A DNA stretch of 64,000 bases, from positions 1 to 64,000 of the forward strand of contig NZ_CP109994.1 of NCBI RefSeq assembly GCF_025947065.1. The letters are read 5' to 3'. The translations under genes were made by a program, and so were the position numbers. This stretch comes from Flavobacterium sp. N1736 (GTDB lineage: Bacteria; Bacteroidota; Bacteroidia; Flavobacteriales; Flavobacteriaceae). The notes beneath the pieces were generated by a model. That model did no database searches. It saw only the letters and a list, made by a program, of their open reading frames with translations, and was not told the origin of the DNA. Below, piece after piece: positions 26,272 through 35,000 of this stretch. The first letter of the stretch is position 1. Each line of letters opens with the position of its first letter.

Positions 26272-27533
26272 TGCAAAACTGTTTTTGGTTGCTGGTCTAA
26301 AATGATTCCACCATAAATAGCCGGAATATTTTCGTTTTCAATAGTTCCGTTATAAATGTGGTTCACAAAAATAGATCCCGATTGATTGGCTGTAAATTGT
26401 TTCGTATAAACACATCCGGATACCGTTCCTCGTAACTCAAAATTACCGTTACAATATACTTGCCCTTTAATTTTCGCATCTTTTTCCAAAACAATTTGCG
26501 TTTGAAAATCTGGAACAGTCTTCGTTTGCAAGTAGCATATAACTCCCTTTATGGCGCTATTAGAATCTATAAAAATTTTATTATCCAAAGAATTATTTGA
26601 AACTTCATTAGGGCTGCTTTTGTTATCCTGATACAAAACTAAAGCCGAAGGATAATTTAATTGACACGCTTTTCCAACGGAAATTCTTTTTGAAGCAATA
26701 GCCTGAAAATTCCCGATAGTTTCGTCTTCAATTTCAATTATGGGAGCAATTAAGATCACATCTTTTAGTAAAGCCGATTTCTTAACCTTAATTCCGGTTT
26801 CCGATTTTATAATAATGTTTCCGCTAATATGATTATCCAGAATAATCTCGTTTGCAGAATAATAACTTTTTGTTGACGATTTAAATGAATTTATAATTCT
26901 TAAACTGCCTTCTAAACGAATATAATCCTTTTCATTCTCAGGCTTATATGATTTTAAATAGTTTTCAATGTTATCTAAAACAGATTTATTGATTTTTGGC
27001 AATTCAGGACCACTCTTCTTAATTGTGCCATAAATAAGCTGAGAACCATAATAACTATTTCCGGCTATATAGCCAGAGTTAACCCCCTGGGTTGGTAAAT
27101 AAGCAACACCCTTAACTTTTGTATTACCAACAACAGTTAGAGCATTATATGTTTCCTGCAAAAATAGAGTAGGAGATTCTGCTGCTTTAATAAGTGAACC
27201 AATAATAGCGGCTTTGGTGAATTTCTTTTTTCGATATTGTGTAATAGTAATTGCTTTTTCAAAAACTCCCCATTGAGATAAATGAGTTTTAATGATTTGA
27301 TTTTCTTTTTTAATAAAATCAATCTGAACAGTGTCAATGCTTAATTCTTGTTGTTCTAATAAACTCTGTATGCCGATATCCGAAAATTGAATATTTTCAA
27401 TTGCGCCTTTCGATTGCTCTTTCATATAAACAAAAGTATAAGCATACAAAATGAGCCCGGCTAAAAGTAAAGCGATTAATACTGCTACGAAAACAGTAAA
27501 TTGTAAAGCACCCGATTTAATTTTTAGTCTCAA
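26259..27533 (-). CDS. PilX/GspK-like protein with beta-helical C-terminus
   Basis: 424 residues. N-terminus KIKSGALQFTVFVAVLIALL is a membrane anchor without a clear FTLxE site; type IV pilus PilX and GspK proteins begin in a similar way. From about residue 230 the sequence becomes a regular beta-rich ladder (NEIILDNHISGNIIIKSETG, IKGQVYCNGNFELRGTVSGC), like a bactofilin or right-handed beta-helix. Possibly the tip subunit of the pseudopilus. Overlaps the gene upstream by 4 bp. Family assignment is tentative. Confidence 0.65.
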   Translation of the reverse strand: MRLKIKSGALQFTVFVAVLIALLLAGLILYAYTFVYMKEQSKGAIENIQFSDIGIQSLLEQQELSIDTVQIDFIKKENQIIKTHLSQWGVFEKAITITQYRKKKFTKAAIIGSLIKAAESPTLFLQETYNALTVVGNTKVKGVAYLPTQGVNSGYIAGNSYYGSQLIYGTIKKSGPELPKINKSVLDNIENYLKSYKPENEKDYIRLEGSLRIINSFKSSTKSYYSANEIILDNHISGNIIIKSETGIKVKKSALLKDVILIAPIIEIEDETIGNFQAIASKRISVGKACQLNYPSALVLYQDNKSSPNEVSNNSLDNKIFIDSNSAIKGVICYLQTKTVPDFQTQIVLEKDAKIKGQVYCNGNFELRGTVSGCVYTKQFTANQSGSIFVNHIYNGTIENENIPAIYGGIILDQQPKTVLQWLY

Positions 27534-28021
27534 TCCTGTAGCATTATAAGGTTGAGGTTTCCTTTGTATTTTACATAAACAGATTCTTTATCGCCGCTTT
27601 TTAAAAATATCTCATTTTCTGTATCACCAATTTTCATATAATAATTCTTATTGTCGATAATAAGCATGAAAATCTTGGTTTTATCTTTAGTATCAGATAT
27701 CATTCCTTTATAAAGAATCGTTGGCCAAACTAATGTTTCTTTTGGTTTAGCAGGCTGAGATGATTTCGAGTTATTCTTTTTTAATGAAATAGCAGTTTGT
27801 GGTGCATAAGCTTTTCCTAAAAAAGGATCCCTGTAATTAACATTTATGGCAAAAGATTGTCTTTGATTTATTTTAAGCGGTTTTATTGTGAATTCTGAAT
27901 TGCTTAAAGGAATTGTTTCATCTGATTTTGCAAATGAAAAAACCTGAAATAAAACGGCGCCCCAAACAAATAATACCAGAGGTAAAAGAATGTATATGTT
28001 TTTTTTATTTTTCATCGCCAC
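27530..28021 (-). CDS. PilP/GspC-like inner-membrane protein
   Basis: 163 residues. One N-terminal membrane helix (YILLPLVLFVWGAVLFQVF), then a linker containing NYRDPFLGK, the RDPF motif seen in PilP/GspC-type proteins. A small beta-barrel-like homology region follows (ILYKGMISDTKDKTKIFMLI, KIGDTENEIFLKSGDKESVY). Such proteins link the inner-membrane platform to the secretin. It starts 1 bp after the stop of a fibre gene (28023), which ties fibre and pseudopilus genes into one transcript. Confidence 0.75.
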   Translation of the reverse strand: MAMKNKKNIYILLPLVLFVWGAVLFQVFSFAKSDETIPLSNSEFTIKPLKINQRQSFAINVNYRDPFLGKAYAPQTAISLKKNNSKSSQPAKPKETLVWPTILYKGMISDTKDKTKIFMLIIDNKNYYMKIGDTENEIFLKSGDKESVYVKYKGNLNLIMLQD

Positions 28022-28022
28022 A

Positions 28023-29033
28023 CTATTTTTGACTTAATTCTTTCTCAATTTTTGCAACTCTCAAAACTAAATCCTTTAAGGACTCAATTTCTTTAGTTTG
28101 TTCTGCGATTTTTTTGTTTTGTTGAATACTATATAATGTCAGCTCTTCAATTTTTTGAAGAAGTTTGGCATTCATCTCACCCAAATTAATTCCATTTTCA
28201 AGAACTTCTTTTTCACTCGGAATATTTTCTAAATGACCTTTTTCATTAATATGTTTTTCAACTTCTTGAAGTGTTGGTAGATTATATTCTTTTTTGAATA
28301 CAAAATCAGACCAGCCTAGCAGATCAACTTTTACTTCTTTAGAATGGATTGTACCATTTACGGCTAGTTTAGCGTCTGGAGATTTCGTTCCTATTCCTAC
28401 ATTACCACCTACAGGAGCAATAAGTATGTTTTGCTGGTCTGTTCCAGGTTTAACGCTTTGAATATATCCTGCGGAAAACTGATCATCATAACCAAAATAC
28501 ATAAATTGATTTAATGTAGAACTTTTTAATTTTAATGTTCCAATTTCATATCCTATCTGAGAAGATCCAATTATTTCCAGCTTACTATTGGGATTATTTG
28601 TACCAATTCCTAAATTTCCATTTAAAATAAAACTGTTTCCAGCTCCCGCTATTTTTAAATTCCCAATTGATTCAACATCACTTTTAGAATCTAAAAGATA
28701 TCGCCAGCTTTCCCAGGTATCTTGGCTGTAAAAAGCACTTCTGTATTGTATTCTTCCACCTACCCAAGTATTATCGAAGTAAAGTTGAGAAACTAAATGG
28801 TTTGTTCTTCCATTTATTTCAAGAAGTGAACCAAATTGAGAAGGTGCATTTAAACCATTATAATTGTCCCATAATTTGATAGACATAGGAGCTATTCCAA
28901 CCCTTGGAAGGCTATTAAAATCTTTTTGATCCATAGACCAACTTAGACTTTGTGAGTCGAGATAACCATTAAAAGTTTGACTGTGAATTGTTAGATTGTA
29001 TAGAATTATAATAAGGAGTAATACTTTTTTCAT
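28023..29033 (-). CDS. Secreted tail-fibre-like surface protein 6
   Basis: 336 residues. Signal peptide (VLLLIIILYNLTIHSQ). The variable N-terminal domain ends with a pattern like phage fibre knobs (QYRSAFYSQDTWESWRYLLD). Two NGNLGIGT/GNVGIGT units follow, then EVKVDLLGWSDFVFKKEYNL, EVEKHINEKGHLENIPSEKE, LGEMNAKLLQKIEELTLY and a coiled coil. A 296-bp stretch (28327-28622) is nearly identical to 29381-29676 in the next gene upstream. Its stop lies 1 bp before the PilP-like start, so it could be a substrate of the pseudopilus; that is inference. Confidence 0.8.
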   Translation of the reverse strand: MKKVLLLIIILYNLTIHSQTFNGYLDSQSLSWSMDQKDFNSLPRVGIAPMSIKLWDNYNGLNAPSQFGSLLEINGRTNHLVSQLYFDNTWVGGRIQYRSAFYSQDTWESWRYLLDSKSDVESIGNLKIAGAGNSFILNGNLGIGTNNPNSKLEIIGSSQIGYEIGTLKLKSSTLNQFMYFGYDDQFSAGYIQSVKPGTDQQNILIAPVGGNVGIGTKSPDAKLAVNGTIHSKEVKVDLLGWSDFVFKKEYNLPTLQEVEKHINEKGHLENIPSEKEVLENGINLGEMNAKLLQKIEELTLYSIQQNKKIAEQTKEIESLKDLVLRVAKIEKELSQK

Positions 29034-29040
29034 TTAATTA

Positions 29041-30105
29041 TTATTTTAATTTTTCTTCAATTTTAGCCAATCTTTCAAAAATAGATTTAAAAGTTTCGTT
29101 TTCTTTTTTCAATAATTCAATTTCTTTTTTAGATTGCTCGATTTCTAAAGATTGGTTATTATTCCTTTTTTCTTGTCCAATTATATAAAGCGTCAATTCC
29201 TCAATTTTCTGAAGCAATTTTGCATTCATCTCACCCAAATTAATTCCATTTTCAAGAACTTCTTTTTCACTAGGAATATTTTCTAAATGACCTTTTTCAT
29301 TAATATGTTTTTCTACTTCGTCAAGAGTGAGCAAATTATATTCTTTTTTAAATACAAAATCTGACCAGCCAATCATATCGACTTTTACTTCTTTAGAATG
29401 GATTGTACCATTTACTGCTAGTTTAGCGTCTGGAGATTTCGTTCCTATTCCTACATTACCACCTACAGGGGCAATAAGTATGTTTTGCTGGTCTGTTCCA
29501 GGTTTAACGCTTTGAATATATCCTGCGGAAAACTGATCATCATAACCAAAATACATAAATTGATTTAATGTCGAACTTTTTAATTTTAATGTTCCAATTT
29601 CATATCCTATCTGAGAAGATCCCATTATTTCCAGCTTACTATTGGGATTATTTGTACCAATTCCTATATTTCCATTAGTGTCTATGGTTAAAGCCTGTTT
29701 GTCTACAGCTCCGGATGTAACAACATTAAAGGACATTGAGGCATCTAACAATCTAATATAAGATCCTCCTCTTGCTGGATTTAATAATTTTAAGAGTCCA
29801 TTTGTTGTGGTATAGTTACTAATATTGTTTCCAATTCCAACTCCTGTGTAAGTTAATCCAGGTTCGCTGGCCCAAAGCATTAGATCAGCTTGGTTTACGT
29901 CATATCCTCCTCCTAAGGAATGTAGTAAAATTCTTGAATCATTATGTGTGCCATATACATCTAATTTGTGTAATGGAGCATTGATCCCAATCCCTACATT
30001 ATTATTTCCAGATGAACCTTGAATCGTACCACTAGGAGTATAGATTTGAGCATTTACAAATACAGTTGAAATTAAAATCACCAAAAATATTAATTTGATT
30101 TTCAT
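29041..30105 (-). CDS. Secreted tail-fibre-like surface protein 5
   Basis: 354 residues. Signal peptide followed by IYTPSGTIQGSSGNNNVGIG, the same opening as the broken gene at 670-1674. Contains three NVGIGT-type units (NNVGIGINAP, GNIGIGTNNP, GNVGIGTKSP), probably turns of a trimeric beta-prism or beta-helix shaft. The C-terminal module is of the GHLENIPSEKEVLENG subtype and ends in a long Lys/Glu coiled coil. Shares the nearly identical 296-bp block with 28023-29033. Spaced 7 and 6 bp from its neighbours. Confidence 0.8.
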   Translation of the reverse strand: MKIKLIFLVILISTVFVNAQIYTPSGTIQGSSGNNNVGIGINAPLHKLDVYGTHNDSRILLHSLGGGYDVNQADLMLWASEPGLTYTGVGIGNNISNYTTTNGLLKLLNPARGGSYIRLLDASMSFNVVTSGAVDKQALTIDTNGNIGIGTNNPNSKLEIMGSSQIGYEIGTLKLKSSTLNQFMYFGYDDQFSAGYIQSVKPGTDQQNILIAPVGGNVGIGTKSPDAKLAVNGTIHSKEVKVDMIGWSDFVFKKEYNLLTLDEVEKHINEKGHLENIPSEKEVLENGINLGEMNAKLLQKIEELTLYIIGQEKRNNNQSLEIEQSKKEIELLKKENETFKSIFERLAKIEEKLK

Positions 30106-30111
30106 ATTTTT

Positions 30112-30987
30112 TTATTTTAATTGATTTTCAAGTTTAGAAAGTCTTTGTTGTAATACCTCTATCTCTTGAGATTGTTTGTTATTTTTCTTTTCTTGCTCAA
30201 TCATATATAAAGTCATTTCCTCCATTTTCTGCAAAAGTTTAATATTCATTTCAGATAAATTGATGCCGTCTTTTTTCATTTCTTCAGCAGAAGCAATTTC
30301 AGGCAGATGTTTATTCTCTTTAATAAATTTATCTACAGAATCTAATGAAGGTAAATTATAATCTTTTTCAAAAACAAAATCAGCACCGGCATCAACCGTT
30401 ACTTTTACTTCGCGTGAATTTATATTTCCTGCAACAGTCAACAATGAAGTTGGATTTGTTGTGCCAATACCTACATAACCATTTCCTTTTATAATAAAAG
30501 GAATGCCATAACCAGCACCAACATCCCTAACTCTAAAATAAGTACTTCTCGCAGCATTTTCTGCAGTTCCAAATGAACCCACGTCAATAGTAAAAGCATC
30601 TATTAAGTCTTGGCCACCTGAAACAACTAAATTAATTTTTGAGCTATTTATTGTTTTAGCAGTAAAATCAGTAGTTGCATTATTTAGATTTCCGGAGTGC
30701 CATATTTTACTCCATCCTTTCCATGCATAATCCCATCTTCCAAAATATAAGTCATTTGTTCCAATTGCATTTACTAAACTTGCATAATTGTTAACATCAA
30801 AACCAAAGTTTAGACCTTGATAATAGTTGCCTGTTAAGTGGTTGTTTGTTGGGGTAACTGCAATCCATTGTCCATTTATTCCGGAAAAAGATTCCAGATT
30901 TGTTTCTACATTTCGCAATGGAAAATAAGTTTGAGCATTTGCAATAGAAGTAAATAGAATTACAAATAGAAGTATTGACTTTTTCAT
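30112..30987 (-). CDS. Secreted tail-fibre-like surface protein 4
   Basis: 291 residues. Signal peptide (SILLFVILFTSIANAQ). The N-terminal domain contains WDYAWKGWSKIWHSGNLNNA, a motif very like the W..W.KIWHSGN knob of phage tail fibres. One NGYVGIGTTNPTSLLTVAG unit follows, then EVKVTVDAGADFVFEKDYNL, FIKENKHLPEIASAEEMKKD, LSEMNIKLLQKMEEMTLYMI and a coiled coil (HLPEIASAEE subtype, shared with 32005-32958). Spaced 6 and 7 bp from its neighbours. Confidence 0.8.
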   Translation of the reverse strand: MKKSILLFVILFTSIANAQTYFPLRNVETNLESFSGINGQWIAVTPTNNHLTGNYYQGLNFGFDVNNYASLVNAIGTNDLYFGRWDYAWKGWSKIWHSGNLNNATTDFTAKTINSSKINLVVSGGQDLIDAFTIDVGSFGTAENAARSTYFRVRDVGAGYGIPFIIKGNGYVGIGTTNPTSLLTVAGNINSREVKVTVDAGADFVFEKDYNLPSLDSVDKFIKENKHLPEIASAEEMKKDGINLSEMNIKLLQKMEEMTLYMIEQEKKNNKQSQEIEVLQQRLSKLENQLK

Positions 30988-30994
30988 TTAGATT

Positions 30995-31984
30995 CTATTT
31001 TGAATTATTTTCAATTTTTGCCAAGCGGTTTTCTAGATCAGCAAATTTTTTATTTTGTTGTTCAAGTTCATTTATTTTTTTATTCTGTTCAATCATGTAA
31101 AGTGTCATTTCCTCCATTTTCTTCAACAAACTCATATTCATCTCCGCCAGCATTAAACCATTTTTCTCAATTTCCTGAGCAGATGGAATTTCCGGTAAAT
31201 GTTTATTTTGTTTAATGAACTCTTCAACTTCTTGTAGTGTTTTGAGTTTATAATCTTCGGTAAAAACATAGTCTGGCACAAGTGGTCCCAGCATATCTAC
31301 ACGTACTTCTTGAGTATGGATTTTTCCTTTAACGGTTAATTTTTCGTCTGGTATAGCCGTTCCAATACCAACATTTCCATTCTGAATTGCTTTGATAGCA
31401 AGAGAAGCACCGTTTGCAGTAAAGACATCACCTACATATAAATCCCAGTCTGATGTCATTGGAAGAAATCTTGATACGGTTAAATCATTTCCGGTAATAT
31501 TTGAAGCCGTATATGTGCTGTTTATGTTTATTGAAGTTACTTTTATATAAACAGTAAGACTACTTGTTGTGGTTCCGAAAGTGTTTATTGCTCTAATTCT
31601 AAATCTAGGATTTGCATATTCAGTATTACAGTCTACTGTAAAGTTAAGCATAGTTCCCACATATGGGTTATTATTAATGCGTCCGGTTTCCCTCCATATT
31701 GCTGGATTTGCATGAGAGATTGATGCAAGATGTGTGGCACCTGATGCAATACTATTTCTTGTATAACTGATAGATATTTGATAATAACCGCTTGCAGAAG
31801 CAGATATTGGAGCAACTTTTAAAAATTCAATATAATCGCCAATGACATATCCTGCAGGAAAAGTTACACTGGTTTCATATTCAGTAACATTTAAGCTGCT
31901 GGAAGTATAATTTTTAGAAGAGTTTGCTAAAAGCGCCGTAAAACTGAAACAAACTAAAAAGGTAAAAAGTATTGTTTTTTTCAT
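30995..31984 (-). CDS. Secreted tail-fibre-like surface protein 3
   Basis: 329 residues. Signal peptide (ILFTFLVCFSFTALLA). The N-terminal 150 residues form a beta-sandwich-like domain rich in Thr/Ser (YQISISYTRNSIASGATHLA, TSSLTVYIKVTSININSTYT), without the knob motif. One NGNVGIGTAIPDEKLTVKG unit follows, then EVRVDMLGPLVPDYVFTEDY, FIKQNKHLPEIPSAQEIEKN, LAEMNMSLLKKMEEMTLYMI and a coiled coil. Subtype shared with 32964-33932. Confidence 0.8.
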   Translation of the reverse strand: MKKTILFTFLVCFSFTALLANSSKNYTSSSLNVTEYETSVTFPAGYVIGDYIEFLKVAPISASASGYYQISISYTRNSIASGATHLASISHANPAIWRETGRINNNPYVGTMLNFTVDCNTEYANPRFRIRAINTFGTTTSSLTVYIKVTSININSTYTASNITGNDLTVSRFLPMTSDWDLYVGDVFTANGASLAIKAIQNGNVGIGTAIPDEKLTVKGKIHTQEVRVDMLGPLVPDYVFTEDYKLKTLQEVEEFIKQNKHLPEIPSAQEIEKNGLMLAEMNMSLLKKMEEMTLYMIEQNKKINELEQQNKKFADLENRLAKIENNSK

Positions 31985-32004
31985 TTATTTAAATAGTTAT
32001 AAGT

Positions 32005-32958
32005 TTATTTTTTTAAGATTTCGCCAACTTTTTTTTCGAGAATTTCAATCTTTTTATTTTGCTCAATCATATATAGCGTCATTTCCTCCATTTTCTGCAA
32101 GAGTTTAATATTCATTTCAGATAAATTAATTCCGTCTTTCTTCATTTCTTCAGCAGAAGCAATTTCCGGTAAATGTTTATTTTCTTTGATAAATTTATCT
32201 ACAGAATCCAGAGAAGGTAAATCATAATCATTTTCAAAAACAAAATCAGCTCCGGCATCAACCGTTACTTTTACTTCGCGCGAAGCAATATTTCCTGCAA
32301 CCGTAAGTTTTGAGGTTGGGTTTAGAGTACCAATACCTACGTTACCATTTGTAAGCACTGACATTTTAACATTATAATTTGTTATTAGATGTAAAGGATG
32401 ATCACTTTCTGTACCAACAAAACCGCCGCCGCCATACCATTCTTGATTGTGTGAAAAAATACCAACCTTATATAAAGCATTTTCTGCAGTTGCCAGAATT
32501 TTTGAATGATGATCACCTGCAACATCTAGCACTTTACCCCAGCCTTGAAGATTTGATGGGGTTATAGTACCAATACCAACATTTCCACTTATATTTTGAT
32601 CACCAATAAAATTATTAGTTCCTCGAGTTGCCAATTCATTCCAATTGGGGTTAATTGGGTTTAATTCATAACTTGCTGATTTTCTAAAAAATAATCTGTC
32701 GTTATCAGAAAAACTTGAAGCAATTTGTAATTCGTGGTTATTTACATCGTTAGAATGCCGAATGACAAATAAATGCTGATAACCACCATAAGTTAAGTCA
32801 GGAATTGTTCCTACTGGACTTTGTGCTTCATACAATCCTGCTTTAAGAGGCACCGTAAAATCATTTATACGTAATGACCTTCCGTCTCCAATTTGTTGGG
32901 AAAAGGCTGTAATTGTAATCAATAAAGTTGAGGTAATTGTGATTATTTTAGTTTTCAT
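32005..32958 (-). CDS. Secreted tail-fibre-like surface protein 2
   Basis: 317 residues. Signal peptide (IITITSTLLITITAFSQ). The N-terminal domain contains LFFRKSASYELNPINPNWNE, a fibre-knob-like pattern, and a GGGG loop (WYGGGGFVG). Two GNVGIGT units follow, then EVKVTVDAGADFVFENDYDL, HLPEIASAEEMKKDG, LSEMNIKLLQKMEEMTLYMI and a short coiled coil. The C-terminal half is nearly the same as that of 30112-30987, while the N-terminal halves differ: a modular family with swapped heads. Confidence 0.8.
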   Translation of the reverse strand: MKTKIITITSTLLITITAFSQQIGDGRSLRINDFTVPLKAGLYEAQSPVGTIPDLTYGGYQHLFVIRHSNDVNNHELQIASSFSDNDRLFFRKSASYELNPINPNWNELATRGTNNFIGDQNISGNVGIGTITPSNLQGWGKVLDVAGDHHSKILATAENALYKVGIFSHNQEWYGGGGFVGTESDHPLHLITNYNVKMSVLTNGNVGIGTLNPTSKLTVAGNIASREVKVTVDAGADFVFENDYDLPSLDSVDKFIKENKHLPEIASAEEMKKDGINLSEMNIKLLQKMEEMTLYMIEQNKKIEILEKKVGEILKK

Positions 32959-32963
32959 GCCTA

Positions 32964-33932
32964 CTATTTTGAAAGTTTGCTTTTTAATATTTTTATTTCT
33001 TTATTTTGCTTTTCATTCTCTTTCTTCATTTCAATCATATAAAGCGTCATTTCTTCCATTTTCTTCAACAAACTCATATTCATTTCCGCCAGCATCAAAC
33101 CGTTTTTTTCAATTTCTTGTGCAGACGGAATTTCAGGTAAATGTTTGTTTTCCTTAATATAATCCTCAACTTCTTGTAATGATTTTAGTTTGTAATCATT
33201 CGCAAAAACATAATCAGGAACTAACGGTCCAGCCATATCAACTCGTACTTCTTGCGTATGGATTTTTCCTTTAACGGTTAATTTTTCATCAGGAACAATT
33301 GTGCCAATACCAACATTCCCATTCAAAATAACAGCTAATCGGGTAGTATAAGTTAAACCAGCTGCAGAATTTGAAGGATCGGCAGTCTGAATTTGTAAAC
33401 CATCCATTCCCGTATCAGTCCCGGCAAATAGTCTTACCCCAAATGAGCTGGCAGTATTTGTATGAGTTATCATTTCTAATCCAGTCCTGCCATTTCCATA
33501 TTGACCTAGTTTTATTTCTTCAAAATTATATGATCCCGGAAGACTTATTTTGTAGTTTAAATTATTGACAAAATCACCTATTTGTAATACATTTTGTGGA
33601 TTACTAGCTCCAATTCCGATATTTTTATTAGGTAAAAATGTCATGTATTGATTGTTATAATCAGTACCAATAAAACTGTTTGTAACAGTTGCCACTCCAT
33701 TTGTGGTAGATCCCAAAGATCCCAATGAAATGTATTTTTGAGTATCATTTTCATTTGTTACATAAAAACCTCTGGCCCAACCTCCGGTTACACCTGGAAA
33801 ATTAGCCTTAATTTTTATACCATACGCTGGATTATCCGTGCCAATTGAAACGTTATTAAATGTAGTATTTTGTGCTTTTGATGAAATACTTATGCAAAAA
33901 AAAACAAGAGTTAATGAAATTAATTTTTTCAT
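32964..33932 (-). CDS. Secreted tail-fibre-like surface protein 1
   Basis: 322 residues. Signal peptide (LISLTLVFFCISISSKAQ). Four shaft-like units (NVSIGTDNPAYGIKIKANFP, NKNIGIGASNP, TRLAVILNGNVGIGTIVPDE) precede EVRVDMAGPLVPDYVFANDY, YIKENKHLPEIPSAQEIEKN, LAEMNMSLLKKMEEMTLYMI and a coiled coil. First fibre gene of the operon, 56 bp after the fibronectin-like lipoprotein gene and 5 bp before the next fibre gene. Confidence 0.8.
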   Translation of the reverse strand: MKKLISLTLVFFCISISSKAQNTTFNNVSIGTDNPAYGIKIKANFPGVTGGWARGFYVTNENDTQKYISLGSLGSTTNGVATVTNSFIGTDYNNQYMTFLPNKNIGIGASNPQNVLQIGDFVNNLNYKISLPGSYNFEEIKLGQYGNGRTGLEMITHTNTASSFGVRLFAGTDTGMDGLQIQTADPSNSAAGLTYTTRLAVILNGNVGIGTIVPDEKLTVKGKIHTQEVRVDMAGPLVPDYVFANDYKLKSLQEVEDYIKENKHLPEIPSAQEIEKNGLMLAEMNMSLLKKMEEMTLYMIEMKKENEKQNKEIKILKSKLSK

Positions 33933-33988
33933 AGAAATTTATAGTAAAAGTTAAAAAGTAAGTATAAACAATAGTTGATTTTCTAAAA

Positions 33989-34924
33989 TTAATTAATGGT
34001 AAAATTAAAAACGGTACTTCTTGCGCTTTCATTTCCGGCTTCATCAAATGATTTTACAAGCCAGTAATAAGTTCCCACAATAAGAGTTTTATTGTATGGA
34101 CTTGTAGCCTTGTCCTTAAAATTTAAATTTATTAAAGCGCTCTCTTTATACACATAAATACTATCTCTTTCAGTACTACCGGCAATAGGTGTTCTGCTCC
34201 ATTGAAAGTTTATATCCGTGCTGGTTGTAGAACTCGCATTTGCAGGACTTGAAAGGGTAGGAGTGTTTGGCGCTTTGCTATCTATCAAAATCGATCTAGA
34301 AGTATATAATGTTTGGGCAGTTCCATTACTAGCCCTTACTTTCCAGGTATATTTTCCTTCATCAAAAGTAAAATTCAGCAAAGTTGCCGCAGTACTTTGT
34401 TCTTTTACGAGAGTATTGTTTTCATCTAATATTTGAAGTTGATAATCTGCAGCACCAATAATAGGATCCCAAGATAATTTTTGTAAAGCTGTTTTGGTAA
34501 TTGTATTGTTCGAAGGAGTTAATAAGATCACAGTATTGTTTTGAAAATCATCATTGTTTAAAATCTCAAAACTTCTTTTAGTGTAAGCCGTTTCATAGGC
34601 ACTATTTACAGCTTTTACCCTCCATTCATATTTTCCAATATTTAATTGTTGAGTAAAAGAGTTTTTTGTAACCAAAGAATCAAGTACTAATTGCTGCGGC
34701 GCATCAAAATTTGGAATTGCAATTTGAAGTTGGTATTTGTCTGCACCTTCAACAGCATTCCATGATAAAGTCACACCGGTTGATGAAAGAGCGACATTGT
34801 TTCCGGGAGCAACAAGAACAACTTCTTCTTTAGAGATATCATCAACCAATAATATTTCTTCGCAGGAAATAAAACCTAGCATTATTAAAAAAGAAAAATA
34901 TTTATATAAGGAAATTTTGTTCAT
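33989..34924 (-). CDS. Lipoprotein with three fibronectin III-like repeats
   Basis: 311 residues. Lipoprotein signal (FSFLIMLGFISC, Cys at residue 21). Three Ig/FN3-like repeats begin VLVAPGNNVALSSTGVTLSW, ILLTPSNNTITKTALQKLSW and PTLSSPANASSTTSTDINFQ; each has a W, an ADKYQLQI-like strand and a closing YxWRVKAV-like strand. Probably displayed on the outer membrane, where such repeats act as spacers or binding modules. Lies between another lipoprotein and the six fibre genes in one co-directional run; could be a docking factor for the fibres, which is a guess. Confidence 0.78.
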   Translation of the reverse strand: MNKISLYKYFSFLIMLGFISCEEILLVDDISKEEVVLVAPGNNVALSSTGVTLSWNAVEGADKYQLQIAIPNFDAPQQLVLDSLVTKNSFTQQLNIGKYEWRVKAVNSAYETAYTKRSFEILNNDDFQNNTVILLTPSNNTITKTALQKLSWDPIIGAADYQLQILDENNTLVKEQSTAATLLNFTFDEGKYTWKVRASNGTAQTLYTSRSILIDSKAPNTPTLSSPANASSTTSTDINFQWSRTPIAGSTERDSIYVYKESALINLNFKDKATSPYNKTLIVGTYYWLVKSFDEAGNESARSTVFNFTIN

Positions 34925-34973
34925 AATAAAATTGGATTGTTTTTTAGATTCAAAAACCTATTTGTTAAATGAT

Positions 34974-35000
34974 AAAGACTTACATGTCAAATAAGTCTTT
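34974..35000. repeat. Inverted repeat over the 3' end of a lipoprotein gene
   Basis: AAAGACTTA and TAAGTCTTT form a perfect 9-bp stem around CATGTCAAA. It overlaps the last codons of the gene at 34980. A similar sequence occurs at 24301-24326, after the GspF-like gene, so related hairpins lie at both ends of the fibre/pseudopilus block. Confidence 0.5.

Noticed and set aside
28023..33932. Prophage tail module
   Set aside because: Fibre-like genes all have signal peptides and no capsid, portal, terminase, lysis or integrase gene is near. They are secreted bacterial proteins.
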